Assembly (NCBI GenBank): GCA_028753945.1
Contig: JAPNXP010000008.1
Coordinates: forward strand, 4,650,001-4,714,000
Direction of reading: 5' to 3'
Length of the DNA: 64,000 nucleotides
From: Hexactinellida sp. DTS-2022
Taxonomy: Eukaryota > Porifera > Hexactinellida
Part shown: in pieces, positions 1 through 22,100 of the stretch
Layout: every line of letters starts with the position of its first letter
Position numbering within the stretch: the first letter of the stretch is position 1
Notes under the pieces: generated by a model
What the model saw: only the letters and a program-made list of their open reading frames with translations
The model's database searches: none
Told to the model about the DNA's origin: nothing
Program-made: the position numbers and the translations under genes

Positions 1-171
1 CCCTATTTTATTGTATAATTATGTAAGACATAATGATGGTATGTTTGTATATTGACTTATATTAACTAATTATAGCGATTCACTTTTATTTAATGCACGG
101 TTAGTAATTCCAACAAAATATCAAATTATAATAGCAAAACATTATGTACAATTAAGAAAATTAACTAATAA

Positions 172-1128
172 TTACGGAGAGTATATTCCAAAATATTGCA
201 AATCACTACTACTAGAGTCAGTATCTGGATTTATAAAATCGCAATACCTGTCCTGATCTGAGAGTGGTGTGGAGGAAGGAATGGGAGATGGAAACTCTGG
301 TGATGTGCTATGTGATGGGCTTTGTAATGGGATATGTGATGGGCTCTGTAATGGGCTCTTTAATGTGCTTTGTGATGGGCTTTGTAATGGGCTCTGTGAT
401 GGGCTTTGTAATGGGCTCTTTAATGGGCTTTGTAATGTGCTTTGTGATGGGCTTTGTGATGGGCTATGTGATGGGCTTTGTGATGGGCTCTTTAATGGGG
501 TTTGTGCTAATGGAGCAGGGATCTCGCATGTTGATTTCGATGCTGTTTTCTTTGATTTATTATTATTCTTTTTGCAGGAATTCCATTTGTGTTTGTTTAC
601 ATATTTGCAATGTCTCTTCTGATACCTTAATCGCTCCGCTTTCACAGAACATATGTTTATGTTAAGGAAAGTATTTACACACTTTGTGTTGAATTTTGTA
701 AGTGTGTGTCCTCTCAAAGAATCGTACTTAGCGATATCAATATCTAAATATGATTTCCCATCCTTATTCGCTATTTGTGTGAATTTGTATATGTTGAGGA
801 ATCTCTGCACTCTTCCGTTTGTTTTACTAAACTTGAATGGTCTGATATTATTCTTAACACACCTTTTGTGTGTATTATACCCTCCATGCTTGTTAGTGTA
901 TTCGCGTGGATAATTTGTTAAACTCCCAACAGGGGAATGAGGATATAAATCTGTTATTGATGGCTCTAAGGAATTGAGTTCAATTCGGTTATAATAATCA
1001 TGATTTCCTGTAACTCTATTAATAGGATAAATTGTAATGAATGGTTGTTGTTGTTGTTGTTGTCGCTGTTGGTGTTGATTTGGGCTGGGAAAGTAAGCTT
1101 GATGAGTTCGTTGTTGTTGTTGATCCAT
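172..1128 (-). CDS. unrecognised protein, member 1 of a three-gene local family (318 aa)
   Basis: I do not recognise this family. The N-terminus is glutamine-rich. The middle (about residues 85-200) shares a block with the next two minus-strand genes: a YKF-type stretch, then YLDIDIAKYDSLRG, a FN pair, then ERLRYQKR and a basic NK..W.SC motif. The C-terminal third is a serine/proline/glutamine tract (about residues 210-285) made of degenerate four-residue units such as SPSQ, SPLQ and STLQ, encoded by a 12-bp minisatellite. The start codon is preceded by a TATA-like site about 50 bp upstream. On the minus strand an AATAAA lies about 80 bp past the stop. The basic motif loosely recalls a bZIP basic region (Asn, then Ser-Cys), but no leucine zipper follows, so a DNA-binding role is only a guess. 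The open frame is long, and the domain recurs in two neighbours, so I believe it is a real gene. Confidence 0.7.
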   Translation of the reverse strand: MDQQQQRTHQAYFPSPNQHQQRQQQQQQPFITIYPINRVTGNHDYYNRIELNSLEPSITDLYPHSPVGSLTNYPREYTNKHGGYNTHKRCVKNNIRPFKFSKTNGRVQRFLNIYKFTQIANKDGKSYLDIDIAKYDSLRGHTLTKFNTKCVNTFLNINICSVKAERLRYQKRHCKYVNKHKWNSCKKNNNKSKKTASKSTCEIPAPLAQTPLKSPSQSPSHSPSQSPSQSTLQSPLKSPLQSPSQSPLQSPSQSTLKSPLQSPSHIPLQSPSHSTSPEFPSPIPSSTPLSDQDRYCDFINPDTDSSSSDLQYFGIYSP

Positions 1129-1166
1129 CGGTTGGTTGGTAGGGTAATTTTCTTAAAATTTTTATC

Positions 1167-1180
1167 CTCTAGTATTTATA
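1167..1180 (-). promoter_or_regulatory. TATA-like core promoter of the first family gene
   Basis: On the minus strand this reads TATAAATACTAGAG and begins about 50 bp before the ATG at 1128. The identical 14-mer stands about 50-60 bp before the ATG of the NHL-like gene at 8088-10154. Confidence 0.55.
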
Positions 1181-1186
1181 GCCATG

Positions 1187-2333
1187 GTTAAAATATTTAT
1201 TTGAACCTCAGAAAAATAGAGTAGAAATTTAGAAACAGCATCTTTTTCTACTATCAATTGCAAAATATGTTTTATTGTTATTTAGTTAAGAGTTGGCTAG
1301 TTTTACTCATTTCTACTTGTGGTACTGATGTCCGAAATACTTCCCACAATTAATAAGTATGTCCACCAGATTATTTCTACACCAAACTTCTTTAAATTCT
1401 ACTTTGTTGCTTTACATTTTCTACGTTCTGTCTAACTTTTTCTTTAAACTAATTTCTTTGAATATAGTAGAAAGTCTTGCAAATATAGCTACATCATTCC
1501 AAATATACTTACTAGAAAAAGTAGATTTTTAGCTTTGTATTAGGATCTATTGCAAATAGGAAAATTATTGACACAACTTGCTTCATTAATAATGTACTGT
1601 TTTAAGTTATGAAGAATGAGGTATTATTCATAATTCATTAAAATTAGATTAATTATCCCATTGAATAGCATGGGTATCATATTAAGCTGAAATATTGATT
1701 ACTCTTAATTAATTAATCATTATAGGATCATTTTCCATAAAGTATTTGCATAGGTTTAATGTTGATGTACTGTTGAGGAATATTTGACTCAGAAAAAGCA
1801 TTCCCTATCACAAGATGGTGCATTCGAGTTATGCATCATAAGAATTACTCTACAGTTAAGTTTTCATGATAAGAGTCGCATTTTTCACTAAATTTGCTTT
1901 CTAATAGGCGAATTTGCCATTAGAGGAATATAGTTAACATTAAATGCTCGCTTAAGGATGAAAAGGAACCTGTTAATAAAGCAATGCATTGCTATTAAGC
2001 AAACGCCACTGTATTTAAGTTCATATTTATTCTAATCGAATAATCCAAATGTTAATAGAGTATTATTCAATTAATTTGAGTTTAATAATTTTAATTTATT
2101 TATTCAACAAAAATTAAAATATATATTTTGTGAAAAAAATGATATTTATCTATATCTATCCAAAAAAATGTATTTATTCAACAAAGGAATACAAATTAAT
2201 CAAAAACACAATATACAAATAACTAACAATCTACTTGTTATAAAGAGAGGTTAAAAAGACAACAACTGGCTAGAGAACTTATATTATTAACAAAATGCAA
2301 CTATATACAAATATAAGACTTAGTTTGATAACT
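1187..2333. other. intergenic, AT-rich; one MITE
   Basis: I see no coding frame here. A TIR element occupies 1853-2011. The part nearest the second family gene probably holds that gene's 3' UTR, with minus-strand AATAAA-like signals near 2091 and 2175. Confidence 0.5.
1853..2011. mobile_element. pogo-like MITE, family K
   Basis: It begins CAGTTAAG and ends CACTG, with TA on both sides. The inside carries 'cttaatagcaa/ttgctattaag'-type blocks. The same element recurs at 4668-4806 and 43576-43752. There is no ORF. Confidence 0.6.
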
Positions 2334-3098
2334 TTATCTTCTGTGTTGAAGCCAAGAATCTCGCTTCATAATCTCTGTAATTTCGTATTTATCAAAGCCA
2401 AGTTCTTTGAGCTGTTTCTTTCGAGAACTATAGTCCCTACTGCAGGAGTACCATATAGCCTTGTTTTTCTTTTTACTCTTCCTTTTCTGATATTTCAATC
2501 TTTCATGTTTCAAAGTGCATTCAGTCTCTTTCATTTTTAGTAGTAAGAAATTGTATTCTAAAAATTTATTGAACGCTTTTAGATCTTCTCCCCTATAGGA
2601 ATTATATTCAGCCATGTCCACACACAAATACAGCTCTCCTTCTGTTTTCTCGGTCCAGACGAATTTATAATTATTTATAATCTCTTCATAATTATCGCTC
2701 ACTCCTCTTATTCTGAATTTTCTAACATCAATTTTTTTCCTTGCTTGTTCTGTTGAATTAACTTCTAATCCTGTAATGCTATCCTGTATACAGCTATTAT
2801 TATATGGCATGCTAGATACTTCTGTCTGAATTTTACACTGATCGTAATAATAACAAGGGGATATTTCTCCCATGCGATGGTTTTCCTGATAAAATGCTTG
2901 ATTCCTAATCCCATTGTTTTGAGGACAGTTATCATTAGACAAATTCATGTAGCAGAAAGAATCTGCTAAATATTGTTCGGAGTATACTGCATTTGTGTTA
3001 TAATAGGCTGTACACGGGTTATGACCTTGGTTTTGTGTATACATAGTTGTATCTCCATCACTGTTATTGTAACCCGGATTATTAATAAATTTTTGCAT
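2334..3098 (-). CDS. unrecognised protein, member 2 of the local family (254 aa)
   Basis: The family is not recognised. Residues 1-115 are rich in Asn, Tyr, Gln and Cys and look disordered. Residues about 120-235 hold the block shared with both neighbours: RKFRIRG, YKFVW, ELYLCVDMAEYNSYRG, LKAFN, then ERLKYQKRKSKKKNK and W.SCSR, ending in a very basic tail. The motif order is the same as in the gene at 172-1128, and the N-terminal part of the block matches the gene at 4810-5430. No signal peptide or membrane segment is evident. A TATA-like run lies about 65 bp upstream. The run of basic residues suggests a nuclear or nucleic-acid-binding protein, but that is inference only. Confidence 0.7.
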   Translation of the reverse strand: MQKFINNPGYNNSDGDTTMYTQNQGHNPCTAYYNTNAVYSEQYLADSFCYMNLSNDNCPQNNGIRNQAFYQENHRMGEISPCYYYDQCKIQTEVSSMPYNNSCIQDSITGLEVNSTEQARKKIDVRKFRIRGVSDNYEEIINNYKFVWTEKTEGELYLCVDMAEYNSYRGEDLKAFNKFLEYNFLLLKMKETECTLKHERLKYQKRKSKKKNKAIWYSCSRDYSSRKKQLKELGFDKYEITEIMKRDSWLQHRR

Positions 3099-3159
3099 TG
3101 CTTGATAACTTGTCCTGAAAGTTTCGGTAATTTACCTTAATTAAACTGTCGCAAATTTC

Positions 3160-3169
3160 TATATATATA
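3160..3169 (-). promoter_or_regulatory. TATA-like run before the second family gene
   Basis: An alternating TATATATA stretch lies 62-71 bp upstream of the ATG at 3098. It is the only such motif close to the start. Confidence 0.35.
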
Positions 3170-3704
3170 CTAACTAGTATATACACAGTAGAATATTATG
3201 TAAATTCAGTATGTAGTTCAATATATCCATCATCTTTTTCTATTTTTCATCGTCTTTTTCTATATTTACTTCTACAATTGACCAAACCTTCAACACAAGT
3301 TTCTACACATAATTGTATTGCAGTTTCTACTTCATCTGTATCATAATAAAATAAAATAAATCTTCTACATTTCTAATTTTCTACCCTATTAATAATCATA
3401 TTTTGCATAATCTACTCCGAAGTTATTACTTAGTTATATTGTTGTAGAATTTGGTTAGCTTTGACATCACCATAAATATTACAAAACCTCATTTCCATTA
3501 GTTATTATTGTCGCTATTTATTTACAGTTCAGCTTTAATACGAACATACAATCTGTATAAACTGCTTTTTGTTAAGAAATATCTATCTTTAAGGAACATC
3601 TTACGGTTTCCTTATATTTCGATGTTTTATAGTGTGAGAATTTAATACTTATATAAATTTACGAAATTTCGCTCGCTTATATCCCAAAATAAATTCATTC
3701 ACGC

Positions 3705-4338
3705 CAGGGAATGAAAGGTTCACGAACGAACTTATTGAACTTGAACTGAACGAACTGAACGCAGGGCTTTTAAGGGATTCACGGTGAACGAACTGAACGA
3801 ACGTCAACGGTTTCCGAACGTCAGTTGAACGAACTGAACGAACTAAATTGAACGAATTGAACGGATTGAACGAATTGAACTGAACGAACTAAACTGAATA
3901 AAGTTTAAGTATAAATATAGATCCATTAAATATAATAGGTGACTGCAAAAGTGCTAATTCCGGACATCCCTAGTGGACTCATACTATTAGCTTAGCTTCT
4001 AGCTTCTTAACCTGAACTTCAATAACAGCTTGGAGGATTGAACAGTCTCTCATAAACGGAATAGTTCGACCCACTCACTCTACACAGAACGAACTGAACT
4101 AAACGAATTGAACGAACTGAACGAACTGAACGAGCGTAATTGAACGTAATTGAACGTAATTGAACGTAATTGAACGTAATTGAACGGATTGAACGAACGC
4201 GGGTTAGCCCGTGAACGAACTGAACGAACGCTGGTGGAGCTGAAGTTAGGAGGTGAACTTGAACGAACTGAACGTGCGTAAATTTGAGATGAACTGAATT
4301 GCGTCTTTTCAGTCCGTTCGTGAACCTTTCATTCCCTG
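3705..4338. mobile_element. hAT-like element filled with GAACGAACTG repeats
   Basis: Inverted ends of about 24 bp begin CAGGGAATGAAAGGTTCACG at the left and are mirrored at 4316-4338. Two blocks inside (about 3725-3895 and 4085-4280) are degenerate arrays of GAACTGAACGAACTGAACG. A unique segment of about 180 bp separates them. There is no ORF. The left flank reads ATTCACGC. A near match (TTTCACGC) stands three bases beyond the right end, so the target duplication is imperfect or the right boundary is slightly off. Confidence 0.6.
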
Positions 4339-4667
4339 AAATTTCACGCTTGTAAGTTGAACTTTAGCATAGAGATACAAAACTGATTTTTTTGATATTT
4401 CTATATGTACATACATGGAAATAAAATATATTTTAGAAGAGAGTACTTGTATAGCAATTGTCCAACTGATAATATGATTGAATATTTAATAATTATTTAA
4501 TATTTTCCAATCTATCCCAATTAGTTTAAGTATCAAATATGTATAACAATGAATTTATTATTATTTATTCCAACACAAAAATATATAATACACATCAAAC
4601 ACAATTAATTTCTAAACAGTTTTCAACTTTATTATAACTCTTTCTCACAAGAAAAGCAACTTGATTA

Positions 4668-4806
4668 CAGTGGATTTCGCTTAATAGCAAGTTACTTTTA
4701 ATTCCCAAGAGGTTATTTAATGTTAATTAATCATGTTACTCTAATATTCGCCAATATTCGCCTATTTATTAAAAAAAATGCGACTTGCTATTACGCGAAT
4801 TCACTG
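4668..4806. mobile_element. pogo-like MITE, family K
   Basis: Ends are CAGTGGATTTCGC and GCGAATTCACTG, flanked by TA. It sits just past the 3' end of the third family gene, whose stop is at 4810, so it may supply part of that gene's 3' UTR. Confidence 0.65.
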
Positions 4807-4809
4807 TAC

Positions 4810-5430
4810 TCATCTAGAAATCAAGTTTCCTATTCTTATAGACTTTCTTCTAGAATGCGAATTGATACATATTTTCTCTCCATTTGTTTCTTCAGTCTTA
4901 GTTCTCTTGGATTTATAAGATTCTTCGGTTGCATTATAATATTTGCAGCTTAAGTCTAACATAAACTTGTCTTTACAAATTCTGTTGAACTCTGCACGTT
5001 CATTATCTTTCAAATTATTGTATTCATTAATATCAATACGCAAATACAATTCATCTTTTCTATCTTTCACACTCGCGAAATTAAATTTATTTTGAAAATT
5101 ATAGTGAATGTTGTTTATTTTTATAATTTTCATTTCCCAGTTATTTTCTCTACTACGTTGTCTCTTCATATTGTTAGTACCGAGATTAGTAATTACATTG
5201 TTTGCTAAACCAAGGCTCATGATTCCAGTTAAACCATTTGTAGTATTTCTGTTTTTGGATTGTATGCCTTCTAGGTCTATTTCTGATTGAAAATTATTGT
5301 GGTTTGTTGATTTTGGAATTTCATACTGGAAATATGAATAATTGGAGCGGCAAGACATTGGAATATTTGTCTGCATTGTATTAAATAAAGCATTATAATT
5401 TAGATTGTACTTTTGATTATTCATGTTCAT
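4810..5430 (-). CDS. unrecognised protein, member 3 of the local family (206 aa)
   Basis: The family is not recognised. It is shorter than its two neighbours. The shared block is at about residues 95-165: IHYNFQNKFNF, ELYLRIDINEYNNL, EFNRIC and FMLDL. After that the conserved ERLRYQKR/W.SC part is replaced by a different Lys/Arg/Ser-rich tail. The downstream half of the domain is therefore either lost or diverged here. All three family genes face the same way at 1.2-1.7 kb spacing, as expected of tandem duplicates. TATA-like sequence lies about 90 bp upstream. Confidence 0.6.
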   Translation of the reverse strand: MNMNNQKYNLNYNALFNTMQTNIPMSCRSNYSYFQYEIPKSTNHNNFQSEIDLEGIQSKNRNTTNGLTGIMSLGLANNVITNLGTNNMKRQRSRENNWEMKIIKINNIHYNFQNKFNFASVKDRKDELYLRIDINEYNNLKDNERAEFNRICKDKFMLDLSCKYYNATEESYKSKRTKTEETNGEKICINSHSRRKSIRIGNLISR

Positions 5431-6427
5431 TATATCAGAGTATTATTTTGAATTTTGTATTTTCTGCAAATTTTTGAAATTACTTTACTTATTATTCCAA
5501 TCACTTTGTATACACGTATATATACAGTATTTTTACATTGCTGTATCCAATTATTATCTACTACTAACACACGGAGTAGAAATTATATATGTCGATGAAT
5601 GAGTAACTTAGGAGCGTATGGGCGAGCTCAAATTAATTCTAAAAGCAGAAAATTTAGATGAATGCCTGATAGTAGAACTTAGTTTTATTCCATTATTAAT
5701 CTCAATATTATTGCTTATTTCACTTGCACTATAAGACTTTTTGCTCGCAATTCAAATTCTTATTATTCACTATGTGTCTCAATAGAGTAGTATATTTTTC
5801 TACTCAATGATAAATCCTGTCTTTTTTCTTTTGAGTAGATTATTTAGACCAAAATCTGCTCAATAATATTAGATTATTTACAACCTAGTTGCTGCAAATA
5901 TTTAATATTTATATACAGTATTTTCACATGGACTTAAACTCTCCTTAATGAGACTCTATTGTATGCATAATTAGTGAGTAATTGACAATTTATTATTTAT
6001 GATCCTCTGGGATTTGCTTATTTAGTATGGGCTTTTATAGACCGTCTACATAGTATAAGGAAGCTCTTATATTATTATGAAAGTATAATACTTGGATTAG
6101 AGTTGTCTAAGAGACTCAATAACTCCGATAAGATTAAGCTACTATTACATACCATTACGATACATTATATGTTCTGATCTTAGAAACGAGCCTGAACAAC
6201 TTTATTACCTTATTTATTTCGTGATATTCCTGCAAAGAAAATGATATTCTACGCTACGCACTACAAGTTAGTATACTCTCGTTTTTACAAACAAGGGCCG
6301 TCATATTATTTTGCTTTTTCCGAAATTGGTATTAACGAGTATTTAAGTATCAAACTGCTTTGATGAGAACTTCAGCGAAGTATTAGTTTCTCATTATAGC
6401 TACATTCCTATTGCCTGTCCCGTAACT
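5431..6427. other. intergenic between the family genes and CTH-A
   Basis: AT-rich, no coding frame. A fragment with the 'gggcttttatagaccgtctaca' core of MITE family O lies near 6029-6050. The last 30 bp before the CTH-A ATG are identical to those before CTH-B. Confidence 0.5.
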
Positions 6428-14079
<7,652 letters not shown>

Positions 14080-14487
14080 ATTGGAATTCAAGTTTGGTCA
14101 ATAAATAGATTTAATACTTAATACAATCCCCTTGTAAAGAAACAAAATTCGAATAGTTATTTTTCTACGTAGTTTATTATTTTAACCATTACTGAAGAAA
14201 ACTTTTATCAATTAAACTATTTTATACTATTATCTTGAATAGTAGACCCTTGTTAATACAAGTTCCAGATAATACATACGAAGTAAAGATTTTATTCAGG
14301 CATCTTAATAATACTTAGTTAGTATCACCTGTTAATACGAATATCGGATAAGGGGAACAAAATTCACGGTCCCCACTACTAACGAACTGTTTGTATACAT
14401 AATTAACAAGTTGTATATATACGTATATAGTATTGAAAGAATCTTACCATTAGTACTAGCTACATTCCTATTGCCTGTCCCGTAACT
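14080..14487. other. spacer between the two CTH genes
   Basis: 408 bp, AT-rich, with a decayed family A/F MITE around 14240-14390. The final ~30 bp before the CTH-B ATG repeat the CTH-A promoter-proximal sequence, so the duplication boundary lies near 14457. Confidence 0.6.
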
Positions 14488-18735
<4,248 letters not shown>

Positions 18736-18951
18736 TTATTCCCCAACCTGCTCATAATAAGTTCAATATCCCAGCTAGCCATATAGCCATCACTTCAATA
18801 TATTCAGTTATGTTATAATAATCACTTCATATTTGCTACTATTTGTATAACTTGTACTCGGTTATCAGAATTCTGTTGGTTAATATCATTTCCATTATTG
18901 TTGTTGTTGTTGTTATTATTATTGAATGCTCATGAGGTCAATATTTATTTA

Positions 18952-19063
18952 CTTATATATCGGCCAACACCTTTTCTAGTGCAATTTTCAGGCACTTTTT
19001 TAACATGAAAATTTCACATTTTCGACGCCGGGTTTATATTAAAATGTGTGGCCGATATATAAG
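18952..19063. mobile_element. foldback element, family L, upstream of PRIM1
   Basis: Ends CTTATATATCGGCCAACACC and a mirrored GGCCGATATATAAG. Fragments recur at 45197-45240, 47295-47320 and 48590-48665. It lies 70 bp before the PRIM1 ATG, in the 397-bp gap after CTH-B. Confidence 0.6.
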
Positions 19064-19132
19064 AAAGCCCTTATTGTATTTATATGTATATGGTTGACAG
19101 AGTACATACCAGAATCCCATTTGGTTGCTAGG

Positions 19133-22100
19133 ATGGATAATCTAGATTCGTATCTCGATATTTACTATCAAGCCTTCTTTCCTTATCAGATTATATTCGA
19201 TTGGCTTTCATATGGAGACAGAGTCAAGAAGCTAGAAGGTTAATTGTTGAGAATATCTGTATTGTAGATATCAGAGGTGTTACTTTATGTATCTACAGTA
19301 AACCTCCAAAAGTGAACACCTCCAAGAAATGAACAACTCCAAAATATGAACACTTTTTCTCGGTCCAAAAAAATCATGAAAAGTGAACACCTCTCAAAAG
19401 TGAACGTTTTGGCTGGTCCCCAGGGTGTTCACTTTCTGAAGATTTTACTGTATCTACTTTAAAGGAAATAGAACTAAAGAATACAGTGGATGCCGGTTAT
19501 AATAACATCGTCGGGAACTGCATATAATGTTCTTATAACCGGCATAAATTATATAGGGGTATATGCCAACCGTTTTCCAGTAGAATATTCTTATAACCGG
19601 TGTTCCTATATCCGGCATATACTGTGACACCTTTCTATGATATAGTAATAGCGCTATTATAACAGGGATATAAATACATGCTTTGTATATTTAATAAAGT
19701 GGATACTACATAAATGATACGGGATCGTTAAAATATACTATTGCAACAGTAAATCTCGTTAATAAGTACACCAGGGGACCGTCAAAATATGCTTTTATCC
19801 GGAATTCGTAATAACCAATGTCATTTGTATTGAAAAGGCTTTGAAGGGGACTAAATAGTATAAATATTAACCGATATTTCGCCTTATCCGTGTTCCTATT
19901 AACGAGAGTCTACTGTAGTTATAAACTGTATTACAGATGGTGGCAGAAGTGAGATCTATACTAGTGAGCTATTCTCTAGAAGAGAGATTTCAATGTCTCT
20001 CCCAAACGATATTTACGTTCGGTACCATTCCTTTGAGACTTGTGAGGAATTCAAGGCTAGCGTTATGAGTAGGAAGCCACATAAGATCGATATAGGAGCA
20101 GTATTCTCGGCACCTGTAAGTGCTACTGTCTATCCATTGTTAGATTGAATGCTGGAGTTTGACTTGTAAAGTTCTGTAGAATGTATTACAGTCAGGTCTG
20201 CTTATTGTGAACAATTTTCGTTTGCTTAATATGACAAAATTTATGAACAAGCCTTATGGAAGCAAACTACCAATATAACAACTTACTTAGGGTTTGTATT
20301 AAGTTGAGTTCGCTTATTATGAAGTCTCTCTATTATGAACACAATTATTGGTCCTTGAATATTCATAATAAAAGAACCTGACTGTATTTCAAAATCAACA
20401 TTATAGTTTCTATTATGAACATTAAAGGGACCAAAAATTGTGTTCATAATAGAGACTTCATAATAAGCGAACTCAACTTAATACACAAATCCTATGTAAG
20501 TTGTTAAATTGGGACCATAGGGCTTGTTCTCAATAAAATGTCTTCATATTAAGCAGACGAATATTGTACACAATAAGCAGACCTGACTGTTACCGTTTCA
20601 ATAAGACTGTCACATAATTATATTTGTTGTTAGCCCAACAGACACAAAGAGGCTTCTATCCAGAGGATATTCCGACCGGTCTGTAAGGAACTGGTGTTCG
20701 ATATCGATATATCGGATTATGATGACGTCAGGACTTGCTGCAAGTGCGTTGATAATATTATGAGCAGTGCCCTGCCGAATATGCATACAGGGAACTCTCG
20801 TTATAACGAAGTGCTTGGGACCTGTAAATCCCTTCGTTATATCCGGATATTCGTTATAAGCAGATAATAATCAATGTATTTAGTGCTCTAGGGGGAAATC
20901 TCCATTTCGTTATAAGCAGTTATTTCGTAATATCCGACTTGGTTATAACGGGAGTTCACTGTATACTTGGTTAATCTGAATTTCTGTTGCTTTGCCTAAA
21001 CGTTACGAAACGCAAAATTCCCGAAATTATACAGCACCATTCCCAGGCTTTCATAAGGACACAATTTTATGTGCATTTTTTTTAAGCTTTTTGTTGTTGT
21101 TGTAGCTCGCTCACACGCTAAAATTACACAATTTGCATCTCTCGATTTTCGCTTTAATACTATGGAAGTATAACTAATAAGTCTCAGACAATTATTTACA
21201 TTTTTAAGTAGTACACCGGATGTTTTGTTTGGATTAAAAAGGTTTGGAGTACTTTGGTTCGGATTATCAAGGAGGCTTATAGAAAATGTATTACTTCGCT
21301 AATCCGAACGAATTCACTAATCAGAACATAAAATTTAGAACAAAAAATTTAGAATTAGCGAGGTTTACTGTAGTTTGTTGTTTCGACTTATTTGCTGCAA
21401 AGCTCAACTTATACTAATTAGATTATCACTGATTAGACTTATTATATGAGGCCACAGACAAGTTGCACTAAATATAAATACAAACCACGTAGGCTCGCCA
21501 TATGCATTTAATTCGGACTTTTGTTTTTGCTAATTTTGATTGCAAAAGCATTTTTAGCTAATTCTGTATGAAAAGGTTATACAAAAAATAAATTTAGTCA
21601 ATACACTGCTAATCAATAATTATTTTTAGATAAAATATGTTCGTATTATCCTGAATTCGTAATAACCGGAGTTACTTGCATGATTTGTATAGGCTAGGGG
21701 AATTAACCCTTGTACTCCTTAACAGATATTTCCCTTATCCGTGTTCCTATTAACGAGAGTCTACTGTATTATTTTATATTTTGTACCGTTTAGGGAGGCA
21801 AACATTTGTGAAAATTGTTGGATATTTATGGGCATTGCAATCTTAATTCTACAAAAGGCATTGGAAGGTAAATTGTATGTAAATGGAGTTATAACAAATT
21901 AGTTATAATAAATAATTCTTAATAAAAGATTAGGTAAATTGTTAAATTGGCAAATGACTTTTTGGTCCCTTGAATGTTCATAATATAAGAACCTTACAGT
22001 TACTAAATTCCTATTGAGTTTAAATATACAGTCGACTCCGCTTAATAGAGCCATCGGTTAATAAATTTCTCCGCTTAATCGGGCAAAGCAACCTGATCCC

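Noticed and set aside
264-665. Plus-strand frames rich in VMG/CDGL repeats
   Set aside because: Antisense of the S-P-x-Q minisatellite in the minus-strand gene; repeats stay open in several frames.
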